From positions 64,001-89,293 of IMG/VR virus record IMGVR_UViG_3300045020_000158: DNA of 25,293 bases; one strand, written 5' to 3'. The notes under the pieces are model-generated. The model made no database searches. It saw only the letters and a list, made by a program, of their open reading frames with translations, and was not told the origin of the DNA. The stretch is from a virus. The position numbers and the translations under genes were made by a program. Positions within the stretch are counted from its first letter, which is position 1. Every line of letters begins with the position of its first letter. Of the stretch, positions 8,079 to 16,329 are shown piece by piece.

Positions 8079-8768
8079 TCAGACGACCCATGCGATGGAA
8101 GCTGTCGCGCCCGGTGCAGTGTAGGTAAATCCGGCAACTGCTGTGGCGCTCTGATTAGAAGGTGTCCAGGCCCACGCGCAGGTCAACGCTGAAGCACTCG
8201 TGATGATCTGCGCATTCGCCTCGCAAACTTCGTAGGTTGCACCGTTCTGTTGGACAACCCAACAGCTATGGCTTGCCGAGTCGCTCAGGGAACCCAGTGA
8301 TTGGAAGCCAGTCGTCGTGCAGTGCATGGCGTCGTTCGATGCACTGCCAGTCTCACCACAGATCGCGATAACCACTTCGCTCGATGATCCGGGAGTATAA
8401 CTTGCACTCGTCGCCGTGGCGGCAGCGCCGTTAAATCCGGTGACTCCTGTTCCTCCAGTACCCGTGATGCCATTCCATTCGCTGATGCCAGCCGTAGAAG
8501 CATCTGGCGTAGTGGCCCATGTCAACGTATGGGTACCTGCATTGGCATTAAGCAAGTAGGCAATTGCAATCGACTGATTCTGTCCATTTCCAGACACCCG
8601 CAGCGTCCAGGTCTGGCCTGAAGAATCGGTTGGGGCTGCGAGCGTGAGGGCGTCATACACGTGATACGTGCTGATCAATGTGTTGCCGGCCGTCACTCCG
8701 GTAATCGTCGGCTGATTGGTGCCGGAAGTTACCGAGTTCGTAGCACCATTCTGAACAAAACCTGTCAT
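8079..8768 (-). CDS. Small beta-rich phage surface protein (paralogous family)
   Basis: The 229-residue product starts MTGFVQNGATNSVTSGT and contains PTITGVTAGNTLI, TDSSGQTWTLRV and NAGTHTLTWATTPDAS. These correspond one by one to segments of the protein at 3434-4114 (LTGVTALHGLF, TDSAGTIWTIS, SGTHTLTVNYTG). This is the pattern of an Ig-like or carbohydrate-binding sandwich found in many environmental phage tail proteins. The C-terminus ASIAWVV matches its paralogues. The start overlaps the stop of the GH5-like gene as TGATG, which suggests coupled synthesis with that enzyme. Several Cys residues (AICGETGS, HCTTTGF, HSCWVV, YEVCEAN) are present; whether they pair is unknown. Confidence 0.75.
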   Translation of the reverse strand: MTGFVQNGATNSVTSGTNQPTITGVTAGNTLISTYHVYDALTLAAPTDSSGQTWTLRVSGNGQNQSIAIAYLLNANAGTHTLTWATTPDASTAGISEWNGITGTGGTGVTGFNGAAATATSASYTPGSSSEVVIAICGETGSASNDAMHCTTTGFQSLGSLSDSASHSCWVVQQNGATYEVCEANAQIITSASALTCAWAWTPSNQSATAVAGFTYTAPGATASIAWVV

Positions 8769-11206
8769 CAGTTAAACACCGCTACGGTGGTCAGATAATC
8801 CGGAGTCTGACCTCCCGTTGCAGGTTCCTGTGGAGACCAGGTCACCAGTTGCGCGCCGGAAGATACGTACGAACACTGCCCGCGCGCACTGTAATTGTTG
8901 CCATTGGTGTTGAACAACCACATCGACCCCAGATCGAATGATGCGCCGGATAGGGAGTCGTTGACCATCGGGAAGATCGTCCCGGCCACTGACTGCGATC
9001 CCGTCGTGGTGCTTGCGAAGGAAACCGAGCCTGCAGAGGATGCAGTCACGGTATATGTGCCGTTGTACCCGGCAGGTGTGACACCCGCAATAATCACTGT
9101 AGCGCCAACGGGGACGGTGAGACCGCCTCCGAAGGTCACGGTGGCCGTCGTGCCGGTCCCTGAAGCGGCCGTAGTCGCGATAGCCTGAGGCGCCCCTGGC
9201 AACGGGACTGTTGTCGGCGCATAGCTCACATCGTCGAACGTTACCGAAATCATCAGTCCCGCCGCTGAGGGCGAGATCCCGAGGCTGACAACATTCGTTC
9301 CGGGCGCGACGCTCGAGGAAATTGAGATCGCGTGGCCCACCACAGGCGAAGTGGGTGCATTCAGGTAAGCAACTTCGAAAATCGTGAATGACACCCAGTC
9401 CTCCGAGGTCGGAGAACTCGGCGCCATGTTGATCGTATATGATCCGGCGGCGACGTTCGCGCGGTACCAGTGCCCCATGGACTGCGTGCCCTGAATGCCG
9501 TTGTTTTTGCTGACCAGATCATCGATGCGATCCAGCTGGGTATAGACATTTGCCCCGCCTGAATCCGTGCAGCCCATGCTGGGATAAGTCGAAGCAAAGT
9601 TAGGCCACATGCCGACAACATAGATTGTCGAGCCCGCAAGCACAGATTTCGAAAAAGTCGCATTCCACGTCGAACTGTTGACCGAGTTGTGGGCAGTGTT
9701 CTGAAACTGAGCGGATTGGCGTACGTAGCGCGCCGGGCCTGTCTGGTGGGCAGTAAGCCAGTTATACATCTCCTGACCTTCACCCAGGATCGGGGTCGGA
9801 GCAGCTTGCGTCCCCGTCGTCATGTAGTTGTTTGTCGTCGAGCTGCTGGACTGAGGGTTGTTCCATTGCCACGCAATGTAGTGGGCACCAAAGGCATCAG
9901 CCCAATGCTGCATGAACGACATATGCGGCTCGCCGCTGTTGGACCCCGAACCCCCCTGGCCACCGTCTTCCGTGATAATAACCGGCAATCCCGCTGTCAG
10001 GACAGCCTGAGCCCATTGGGTCGATAAGTACGTTCCGCCGCCACTATCGGCGCCGATCTTGCCGTATACGTCGCCGTTGGAATAGTTGTAGGTTCCATTC
10101 GGATAGGGATGCCATCCCACGCAGACTTGTGGGGTTCCCAATGTATCGGTTGGGGTGTACTGGGCGTAATTCTCGATCGACTGCGTAAACGACGGTCCAT
10201 TCGCGATGATGACATTCTGCGCACCGGTCGTGCGAATCGCATTGAGCATCTGCTGATAGCCCGCGATGCCGACGCCGCCGGTGGGGGCCACACTGTAGGC
10301 GCCTATGGCCCAGTGATAAGTAGCGACCGTACCACCGTTCAACATCAAGCCATAGAGTGTCGAGCCGGATGCATAGTCATCCATGTATGGCTCGTTGAAC
10401 AACTCAAACAGAATACCGGCGTTACTGATGCTACCATAGTTCGCAACGCCGCTTCCGGTCCCCGCGCCGGTGGCTGTGAATACTGTTCCGGCATTGTTGT
10501 TGGCCGCGCCCACTGCCGTCCAGTTCGTACTGCCCGGTGTCAGAATCGTATAAACGGTGCCCGAAGAAAGCGCAGTCGCCGCAGTCGTGCTCGAGGTTTG
10601 TGGTGTCGCCTGAGTCCCGAAATAATTGGCGATAGAGGTCCAGAATGTAATGTCAGTGCTGGAATTGGCGAACTCCGGCTGACCATTTGCCAGAATGTAC
10701 TGCGTCGAGCCGCCGAGCGTGACCTGCGGGGCGCTCCAGTGTAGATCCAGAATGACATAGCATCCGACCTGCTGGGCCTGAGCGATGCCGTCGATGACAG
10801 TCTGCTTGTAGTCGCCTTGTGGGTCGGCGAGGACATTCGTCCCCGAAAAACTGGTCGCCGGATTCGCATCCGCAGTCTGACACGTCAAGCCCAACCACGA
10901 TGCCACATTCAACGGCATACGGATGCAATTGGGTTTCCATGTCTGGTAAACGCCCCAGGCCGGCTCTACGCCACCCCATTCATTGACGTTGCTGAATCCT
11001 TGGACGCCGACAAACTCCAGAGCGGACATATCGGCGCCGCGGAGCTGGATCTGGCTGCCGCTCGACCCATAAGCGGCATTGATGAGCGTATTGCCCGAGA
11101 CCGAAACTGCGAGTCCGCTGCCACTGCTGCCACTGCTGGTCGCGAAAACCTTGCCGCTCGCGCCGACAAGGTGCGATCCGATCATGTAGATACTGGGGAC
11201 ACTCAC
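8768..11206 (-). CDS. GH5-like glycoside hydrolase (cellulase-type barrel) on a phage surface protein
   Basis: The 812-residue protein starts with GTG, and its first 20 residues match the anchor of the protein at 4111-5310. Residues about 50-480 look like a GH5 (beta/alpha)8 barrel with the expected residues in order: Arg96 (CIRMP), His156 (DLHW), Asn271-Glu272 (LFELFNEPY, acid/base), His366 and Tyr368 (WHPY), Glu413 (VIITEDGG, nucleophile) and Trp near 447 (AWQW). GH5 enzymes hydrolyse beta-1,4-linked glucans, mannans and related polymers; the substrate here is unknown. A Gly/Thr-rich module (about 205-255, TNWTAVGAANNNAGTVFTAT) is inserted just before the acid/base strand. C-terminal beta-sandwich modules follow (500-665 and 680-745). 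It is probably a virion depolymerase for host exopolysaccharide. Confidence 0.85.
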   Translation of the reverse strand: MSVPSIYMIGSHLVGASGKVFATSSGSSGSGLAVSVSGNTLINAAYGSSGSQIQLRGADMSALEFVGVQGFSNVNEWGGVEPAWGVYQTWKPNCIRMPLNVASWLGLTCQTADANPATSFSGTNVLADPQGDYKQTVIDGIAQAQQVGCYVILDLHWSAPQVTLGGSTQYILANGQPEFANSSTDITFWTSIANYFGTQATPQTSSTTAATALSSGTVYTILTPGSTNWTAVGAANNNAGTVFTATGAGTGSGVANYGSISNAGILFELFNEPYMDDYASGSTLYGLMLNGGTVATYHWAIGAYSVAPTGGVGIAGYQQMLNAIRTTGAQNVIIANGPSFTQSIENYAQYTPTDTLGTPQVCVGWHPYPNGTYNYSNGDVYGKIGADSGGGTYLSTQWAQAVLTAGLPVIITEDGGQGGSGSNSGEPHMSFMQHWADAFGAHYIAWQWNNPQSSSSTTNNYMTTGTQAAPTPILGEGQEMYNWLTAHQTGPARYVRQSAQFQNTAHNSVNSSTWNATFSKSVLAGSTIYVVGMWPNFASTYPSMGCTDSGGANVYTQLDRIDDLVSKNNGIQGTQSMGHWYRANVAAGSYTINMAPSSPTSEDWVSFTIFEVAYLNAPTSPVVGHAISISSSVAPGTNVVSLGISPSAAGLMISVTFDDVSYAPTTVPLPGAPQAIATTAASGTGTTATVTFGGGLTVPVGATVIIAGVTPAGYNGTYTVTASSAGSVSFASTTTGSQSVAGTIFPMVNDSLSGASFDLGSMWLFNTNGNNYSARGQCSYVSSGAQLVTWSPQEPATGGQTPDYLTTVAVFN

Positions 11207-11208
11207 GC

Positions 11209-14199
11209 CTAGGCCGTAACGTTATACAGGTTCACGAACGGTGCAATATTGCCAATCGATCCGCTGATCTGGGATAGGCCGATGGAGGCTGGAAGCGCCG
11301 CCGATGTAGCGCTGTAATAACCGCCGCCCAGAATGACCTGGTTTGAGCCAGCCGTGTTGGAGCCCAGAATACCGTTATAGGTCAATGCGCCTTCGGATGC
11401 GACCACATTGTTGAATGTGGCGTAGTTGAATCCGGAGGAAGCGGTGTTCGACATCAGCGCGAGCCAATAATTTCCCGGAGTCATCGAAGCTGCAAGTGGC
11501 AACGTGAGCCCCTTGATACCCGAATAGATCGAGGCCGAGTTGTTCGAGGTATTGGTCAGCCCGTAGCTTTGCGAGCCTGATGTTGCAAGCGACAGGGTCG
11601 AGGCATTGAGCGTGTAGAGTCCGGCATACACTGAAATGGTATTGCCGTAGCTCGAATTGGTCACGGAGAAGCTGCCCGAGATGAACTCGCGCAGTGCCGA
11701 CACCGACAGATTCGCATCGATCACCATCTGCTGAAGCACGACACTGCCCGCGCCGAGCACGGTCGTCAGTGGTAATCCGTTCAGAATGCCGTTATCCCAG
11801 TATGACAAAGTGCCATAGTTCGGCGCACCGATACTGATGGTGCTGCCGTTGACCGAAATGGAAACCTGGCCGGTGCCGCTGATGCTGGAAGTCGCCGGCG
11901 CCGAAACTTGAATGGAGCCGTTAGTGTATCCCATGGTCATTGCACCCAGGGCATTGAACGACATCGCGCTTTGATTGATCGTGGTGGAACTGTTCTGGGT
12001 CGTATTTCCCAGCGCGTACAAACCAACCGTGGAAATCTGATTGGCACCCGATACCGTAATCGTCTGGGCAGCGCCGGCCGCCGTGCCGACACTCAGAGTA
12101 ATATTGTTGCCGCCGGCAAGGATCACCTGGCCCGAATAGGTTCCGGTATTTCCTGAAGTGTTGCCGATGTTGGACACCCCCACGGACGAGGGCGGCGCCG
12201 AAATCTGGATGCTGCTATTGGAATAACCGATCGTGATTTCGCCCAATCCATTGAAACTCAGTGCGCTCTGATTCAACGTGGTCGAGCTGTTCTGCGTGGT
12301 GTTACCGAGTGCGTAGAGCCCTACGGTCGAGTTGGCAGCCGCTGCACTGGCGGTGATGGTCGAACCGTTCAGCCCGAATGAGACGCCGTTGGAATTGCTG
12401 AAAACTACAGAGCCGAGGTTTCCGGAAGTCGTGCCGGCAGAGAAGTTGACCGAGCCTGCTCCAGCACCGCCGCCCGAGATCGTGACCGCATTACCATTCT
12501 GCGAAAGCGTGATGTTGTTACCGCCCGCGAGCGTCCAGGTGCCCGTACTGATCAGTGCCAGCGTACCAGTCGTATTGCCGGCCAGTGTCGCATCAAATCC
12601 ACCACCACCTGCCCCGCCTGAGATGGTAATGGTCATCGATCCGTTGGCCGCAGTCGATCCCGACAGAGTGATATTGTTACCGCCGGCCAGGACCAGCTGG
12701 CCCGAGGCCAATCCCGTGGTGCCGGCCGTATTGCCCAATGTCGACATACCTGCGGACAGTTGAGTCAGTCCTGTGGTATTGGGCGCCGAAATGACATAGC
12801 TGTTGGAACTCCAGCCGCCGGAAAGAATGCCGGCCAGAGAGATATTGAGCGATGACTGCGCAAATGTGCTGCTGCTCGACTGGCCGGTCGTATTGCCCGC
12901 AAAGTAAACTGCACCGGTTGACGCACCAGAACCGCCCGCGGCAGCCGAAATCGCAAGGTTCAGCCCCGCGCTGTTCAGCGTCATCGACGCGCTCGCGTTC
13001 GTCCCGGCGAACGTCGTGCCGGTCCCGGCGAACTGCGTGCTGTTGTAACTCGCGGTCACGGTCGAACCGTTCATTCCGAACGACAGACCATTGGAATTCG
13101 ATAGAACGATGTTGCCCGAGGTCTGAGAGCTGCCCGCCGCAGAGAGTCCTATTCCGCTTTCGACAGGGCTTGAGAGCGACAATGCCAGACCCGCGCTGTT
13201 CAGCGTCATGGAACCCGACAGGTTGGCACCGTTGAACGTGGTGCCCAATCCCGGCGCGTTCACGCTACCTGTGATGGTGCCATTATTCAGCCCGAATGAG
13301 AGATTGTTCGAATTGCTAAAGGTGACGCCACCGAAAGCGCCCGTCGTGGTACCGGCTGAGATCGAAAGATTGGCAGCGGCGGCGGTATTGGCCGAGATCG
13401 TGACGCTGTTGCCGTTCTGGCTGAGCGTGACGTTGTTACCGCCGGCCAGGAACATCGTGCCGGTACTGATCAGTGCCAAGGCCCCTGAAGTATTGCCGCC
13501 CAGCGATGCATTGATGCCGCCAACCGCCGCAGAGGCCGTCACGGTGCTGCCGTTCATGCCGAACGAGACACCATTGGCATTCGAGAATACGATATTGCCC
13601 GCAGTCTGCGAGCTGCCATTGGCGCTGATGCCGACGCCGCTGACGGTCGGACTCGAGAGAGACAGGGCGAGTCCTGCGCTGTTCAGTCCGATCGTGCCGG
13701 AAACGTTCGTGCCGGTGTAGGTGGTGCCTGTTCCAGCGCCATTGAAGCTTGCCGTGACACCGCCACCGGTCGTCGATCCGAAGCTGATGCCGTTCGAATT
13801 GATGAAATTGACGGTGCCGCTGGTATAGGTCGTATTCGGCAGTTGGATCGCACCGATGCCCGCAGCGGCACCTGGCGTGACAGTCGCGGTGATGACCCCG
13901 GCGGTGTTCATCCCGAACGTCACGCCGTTGGCGTTCGCGAACGAGACCGTGCCGGAGCTCACCGAATTGGTGCCGGCCTCAATGGTCAGCGAACCGTGAC
14001 CGATCGGTACCCACGTGTAGACGCCATTGATGACTTCGATGACACAGAGGCCTTCATCAGAAGTCAGCGCGAGAAAGCCCGGCGCAAAACTCGCAGCCGG
14101 CGGCAGCGTCGCAAACGTGTAGATCACGTTACTGCCGACGACGATGCTTTCCTGCTGACTGTTCGGCGTCAGCTGTACATTCGGTCCCGGATTCGGCAT
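11209..14199 (-). CDS. Large repetitive phage tail-fibre-like protein
   Basis: This 996-residue protein starts at an ATG behind GAGG. It is extremely rich in Gly, Ser, Thr, Asn and Ala. After a short N-terminal segment (residues 1-70, including LTPNSQQESIVVGSNVIYTF and LALTSDEGLCVIEVINGVY) it consists of related beta repeats: SNSNGVSFGMNGSTVTAS, LAGGNNITLSQNGNAVTIS, SAGLALSLSSP and LYALGNTTQNSSTT. The last 200 or so residues are non-repetitive (SYWDNGILNGLPLTTV, YAGLYTLNASTLSLAT, GNYWLALMSNTASSGF) and look like a globular tip or trimerisation domain. The design suits a long fibrous homotrimer. No enzymatic motif is seen. A fibre with receptor-binding C-terminus is inferred; attachment could be to the tail or to the capsid. 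Confidence 0.78.
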   Translation of the reverse strand: MPNPGPNVQLTPNSQQESIVVGSNVIYTFATLPPAASFAPGFLALTSDEGLCVIEVINGVYTWVPIGHGSLTIEAGTNSVSSGTVSFANANGVTFGMNTAGVITATVTPGAAAGIGAIQLPNTTYTSGTVNFINSNGISFGSTTGGGVTASFNGAGTGTTYTGTNVSGTIGLNSAGLALSLSSPTVSGVGISANGSSQTAGNIVFSNANGVSFGMNGSTVTASAAVGGINASLGGNTSGALALISTGTMFLAGGNNVTLSQNGNSVTISANTAAAANLSISAGTTTGAFGGVTFSNSNNLSFGLNNGTITGSVNAPGLGTTFNGANLSGSMTLNSAGLALSLSSPVESGIGLSAAGSSQTSGNIVLSNSNGLSFGMNGSTVTASYNSTQFAGTGTTFAGTNASASMTLNSAGLNLAISAAAGGSGASTGAVYFAGNTTGQSSSSTFAQSSLNISLAGILSGGWSSNSYVISAPNTTGLTQLSAGMSTLGNTAGTTGLASGQLVLAGGNNITLSGSTAANGSMTITISGGAGGGGFDATLAGNTTGTLALISTGTWTLAGGNNITLSQNGNAVTISGGGAGAGSVNFSAGTTSGNLGSVVFSNSNGVSFGLNGSTITASAAAANSTVGLYALGNTTQNSSTTLNQSALSFNGLGEITIGYSNSSIQISAPPSSVGVSNIGNTSGNTGTYSGQVILAGGNNITLSVGTAAGAAQTITVSGANQISTVGLYALGNTTQNSSTTINQSAMSFNALGAMTMGYTNGSIQVSAPATSSISGTGQVSISVNGSTISIGAPNYGTLSYWDNGILNGLPLTTVLGAGSVVLQQMVIDANLSVSALREFISGSFSVTNSSYGNTISVYAGLYTLNASTLSLATSGSQSYGLTNTSNNSASIYSGIKGLTLPLAASMTPGNYWLALMSNTASSGFNYATFNNVVASEGALTYNGILGSNTAGSNQVILGGGYYSATSAALPASIGLSQISGSIGNIAPFVNLYNVTA
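11898..12331 (-). repeat. Tandem 297-bp (99-codon) repeat inside the fibre gene
   Basis: Two diverged copies lie exactly 297 bases apart: 11898-12034 is clearly similar to 12195-12331. They encode units beginning TVGLYALGNTTQNSSTT and followed by SISAP-type ends (QISAP, QVSAP). The first unit runs 99 residues to the start of the second. The rest of the gene carries further, more diverged copies of shorter motifs (SFGMNGSTVTAS, LAGGNNITLS). Such repeats can recombine and change fibre length. Confidence 0.7.
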
Positions 14200-14218
14200 T
14201 TACGCAGTCCTCATCAGT

Positions 14219-14497
14219 TCAATAGGGATCATCGTGGGGAGCAGGCTTTTGAGGCTTGAGGACTCGCGGTGCCTCCCGACCGGGTTCGATTTTTCCAGGC
14301 TGTGCAGCGGTTGCGCGTGGCATCAGGCCACGAGGGGCAGACTCGATGCACGCTGCCCCGAAGGCCTCAGGCATGCGCTCGTGGTGCGTATACTGCGAAG
14401 CGGGACCTCCCGTGGCGATGTCCGGCACCCGTTCCACGGGTTGGTGCGGAGTTCCTTCTTCCGCATTGGTGTTCTCCCAGCTCGGATGGCCGCCCAT
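14219..14497 (-). CDS. Small hydrophilic Pro-rich protein of unknown function
   Basis: The 92-residue product (MGGHPSWENTNAEEGTPHQP...) is rich in Pro, Glu, Arg and Ala, with no hydrophobic segment and probably little fixed structure. Its ATG overlaps the stop of the gene before it as TGATG, which supports it as a real translated frame. It ends 20 bases before the start of the fibre gene, on the same strand. I do not recognise a family. Disordered small proteins of this kind in phage structural clusters sometimes act as linkers or assembly factors, but there is no direct sign of that here. The opposite strand carries longer overlapping frames that are less consistent with the gene layout. Confidence 0.55.
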   Translation of the reverse strand: MGGHPSWENTNAEEGTPHQPVERVPDIATGGPASQYTHHERMPEAFGAACIESAPRGLMPRATAAQPGKIEPGREAPRVLKPQKPAPHDDPY

Positions 14498-14871
14498 CAG
14501 ACGCCTGCCCCGCGGGTGAAGATCACCGCCGTATTGGTGCCGGGCGCGGTCCCCAGGATCACACTCACCGCAGCGACCTCACTATTGACCGTCACGGTGC
14601 GACATACCCCAGGAGCGACGGGAAAGCTCGCCGCGACCGTTGCCGCCACTTCCTCGGTGGTATTGCGCGAGAAGTTCACATAGGCCCAGGCGGTCGTCGT
14701 GTTGGCAATCTGGATCTGATTGAGATCGCTGTTGCCGGTGGTATTGCCCGGCAGCACGCCCGAAGTCGCCGATGCATTCGTCGCCGTCACTGTCGTGCTG
14801 GCAATCAGAGAGCCTGCGCCGGAACCGGAATTGGGACCGTAGAGCGGTTGGAAAGGGCGCTGGTCGTACAT
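14497..14871 (-). CDS. Small structural-type protein of unknown function
   Basis: The 124-residue product starts MYDQRPFQPLYGPNSGSGAG and is predicted to be mostly beta: SLIASTTVTATNAS, NQIQIANTTTAWAYVNFS, CRTVTVNSEVAAVSVILG and NTAVIFTRGAGV. This looks like a single small beta-sandwich of the kind seen in capsid decoration or tail-accessory proteins. It has no signal peptide. Three bases separate its start from the preceding stop, and its own stop overlaps the next start. The role is inferred only from size, fold pattern and position. Confidence 0.68.
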   Translation of the reverse strand: MYDQRPFQPLYGPNSGSGAGSLIASTTVTATNASATSGVLPGNTTGNSDLNQIQIANTTTAWAYVNFSRNTTEEVAATVAASFPVAPGVCRTVTVNSEVAAVSVILGTAPGTNTAVIFTRGAGV

Positions 14872-14874
14872 GGT

Positions 14875-15222
14875 TCAGGCACTGATGCCGGATGGAGCCG
14901 AGCCGGTTTCGGGATATGTTTCACAGCGCGCGACAAATACCGTGTAGACGGTACTGGCCGTGGGCGTGATGGTCGCAGCCGTGAGATTCCCGAAGGTGAT
15001 ACCCAGCGTACTGTCTGCGGTCACCCTGGCATTGGTAATGGCAAGTCCGGACTGTGCGGCCCCGGAATTGCTGACACTCACATAATCACCGATGTGAAGT
15101 CCCTTGACGGTAAAAGTCTGTTCAGCGGATACGTTAGGGGCCACGGAAGCAGGGCTCAGCGTGGTGTTGAGAACCATGACGAGGCCAACATTGCCAATGG
15201 CCGGAGTTGCGGGACCACCCAT
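14875..15222 (-). CDS. Small phage structural protein, probable decoration type
   Basis: A strong AGGAG sits nine bases before the ATG. The 115-residue product (MGGPATPAIGNVGLVMVLNTT) has the pattern PNVSAEQTFTVKGLHIGDYVSVSNSG, then GLAITNARVTADSTLGITFGNLT, then STVYTVFVARCE. This recurs in short proteins next to coat and head genes of environmental phages. The strand alternation fits a small beta-sandwich. I infer a capsid-surface or head-tail accessory role; no enzymatic residues are visible. Confidence 0.7.
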   Translation of the reverse strand: MGGPATPAIGNVGLVMVLNTTLSPASVAPNVSAEQTFTVKGLHIGDYVSVSNSGAAQSGLAITNARVTADSTLGITFGNLTAATITPTASTVYTVFVARCETYPETGSAPSGISA

Positions 15223-15234
15223 TTTGAAAGTCTC

Positions 15235-15942
15235 CTAAGATGCGATTGAGAGGGGGACAGATTCGGGCTCTGGAAGCTGCCTTGCCTGCAACATTCCGGT
15301 TTTCACACCATACTCGAGGAAGTTACCTTCCCAGAATTTCTGGCCGCGATGCGTGAAACGCACATCGGCATCGATCCAGACGGACTCACCCAATGCCGTC
15401 CATTGACGGCAGAAGAAAATGTCTTCGCCCGTAAAATGCTTGTTCATGTAGCCGGTCTGGAAGTATGGCTTACCGCTATCCATCGTATGATAGTCGGCGT
15501 ATTCGGGATAGGCCTTGTCGAGTTTGTCAAAGACTGAGCGTTTGATCCGCATGAAGGCGGTCGGCGCCTCCAGCGTTTCGATCAGACCATTCTCGACTTT
15601 CCCGGTCAGCGCACGATCGTGATAGGGATCTTTGTCCCAGCGCTTCGGCACGAGACCTGCGACGACTTCCTGCGGATACTCTAGGAATTTCTTCGTCGCA
15701 TGGAAGTCCCAACCCACATCGGAGTCGATGAAGAACAGATCCGTGCAATCGGTCTCATGCAGGAAATGATGCACGAGCTGATTGCGTGCGAGATCAATGA
15801 AGCACATGCCGGCGACGAAGCGCGCCTGGACATGGATTTTATGCTGGGAAAGATAAAGCGCCGTCGACATCATCGAGGACTGATATTCGGCGCAGAAACT
15901 GAAATCGAAGGTCGGGGTGGCGAACAATACACGGGGAGTCAT
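15235..15942 (-). CDS. Phage GT-A-type glycosyltransferase
   Basis: The 235-residue protein starts MTPRVLFATPTFDFSFCAEY and carries the GT-A hallmarks of phage glycosyltransferases: DLARNQLVHHFL, then DLFFIDSDVGWD with the DSD metal-binding motif, then EVVAGLVPKRWDKDPYH and APTAFMRIKRSVFDKL. The acceptor end is FTGEDIFFCRQWTALGESVWIDADVRFTHRG. The GED motif is the usual catalytic-base region. It is cytosolic, with no membrane segment. It probably modifies a virion protein during assembly, or a host glycan; the sequence does not reveal the sugar. Its ATG overlaps the previous stop as ATGA, so expression is linked to the small proteins before it. Confidence 0.8.
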   Translation of the reverse strand: MTPRVLFATPTFDFSFCAEYQSSMMSTALYLSQHKIHVQARFVAGMCFIDLARNQLVHHFLHETDCTDLFFIDSDVGWDFHATKKFLEYPQEVVAGLVPKRWDKDPYHDRALTGKVENGLIETLEAPTAFMRIKRSVFDKLDKAYPEYADYHTMDSGKPYFQTGYMNKHFTGEDIFFCRQWTALGESVWIDADVRFTHRGQKFWEGNFLEYGVKTGMLQARQLPEPESVPLSIAS

Positions 15943-16328
15943 TGTTTTGCCTCGGAGGCTTTTTTGAGGGAGAGCGTCATGGGGCGCGACGAGGAGCCCT
16001 GAGATTGGATCACCTCCTTCGGGTCGAAAATCGGCGTGACAGTAGCCATTTCGGCGCGATTGATCGATGCCAGCACGGCCAGATCATCCGGATGGTATTC
16101 ACAGAAAGCACCGATCGGACGTGGGCGTCCTCGCTGCCACAACGGCACGGTGATGCGACGGTCCGGCTGGCCATTGCGATCCAGGTAACTGATATTGACG
16201 GTGCCATCGGCATTCACGTGTGTGATCGTGGCGGCCGAGGGCTGATTGGCGAGATCATAGGGTGCACCGTCGGGAGTTGCGCGTGTCGGCCAGTACCAGA
16301 GACGTTTGCCGACTGTGGGTTGGATCAT
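15939..16328 (-). CDS. Hypothetical phage protein, 129 residues
   Basis: The protein starts MIQPTVGKRLWYWPTRATPDG and contains QPSAATITHVNADGTVNISYLDRNGQPDRRITVPLWQ-type beta strands followed by CEYHPDDLAVL. The first half resembles a small SH3-like barrel often seen in phage accessory proteins. The C-terminal part is charged and probably helical (MTLSLKKASEAKQ). It lies between a structural-type protein and a glycosyltransferase, with a one-base gap on one side and an ATGA overlap on the other. No function can be named. Confidence 0.7.
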   Translation of the reverse strand: MIQPTVGKRLWYWPTRATPDGAPYDLANQPSAATITHVNADGTVNISYLDRNGQPDRRITVPLWQRGRPRPIGAFCEYHPDDLAVLASINRAEMATVTPIFDPKEVIQSQGSSSRPMTLSLKKASEAKQ

Positions 16329-16329
16329 T

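Noticed and set aside
12100-12780. Possible CRISPR-like array from recurring short strings in the fibre gene
   Set aside because: The repeats are in-frame, diverged and of coding period (99 codons). There are no uniform spacers.
14234-15249. 326-residue plus-strand frame at 14269-15249
   Set aside because: Arg/Gly-rich antisense of four minus-strand genes, with no domain or ribosome-binding site.
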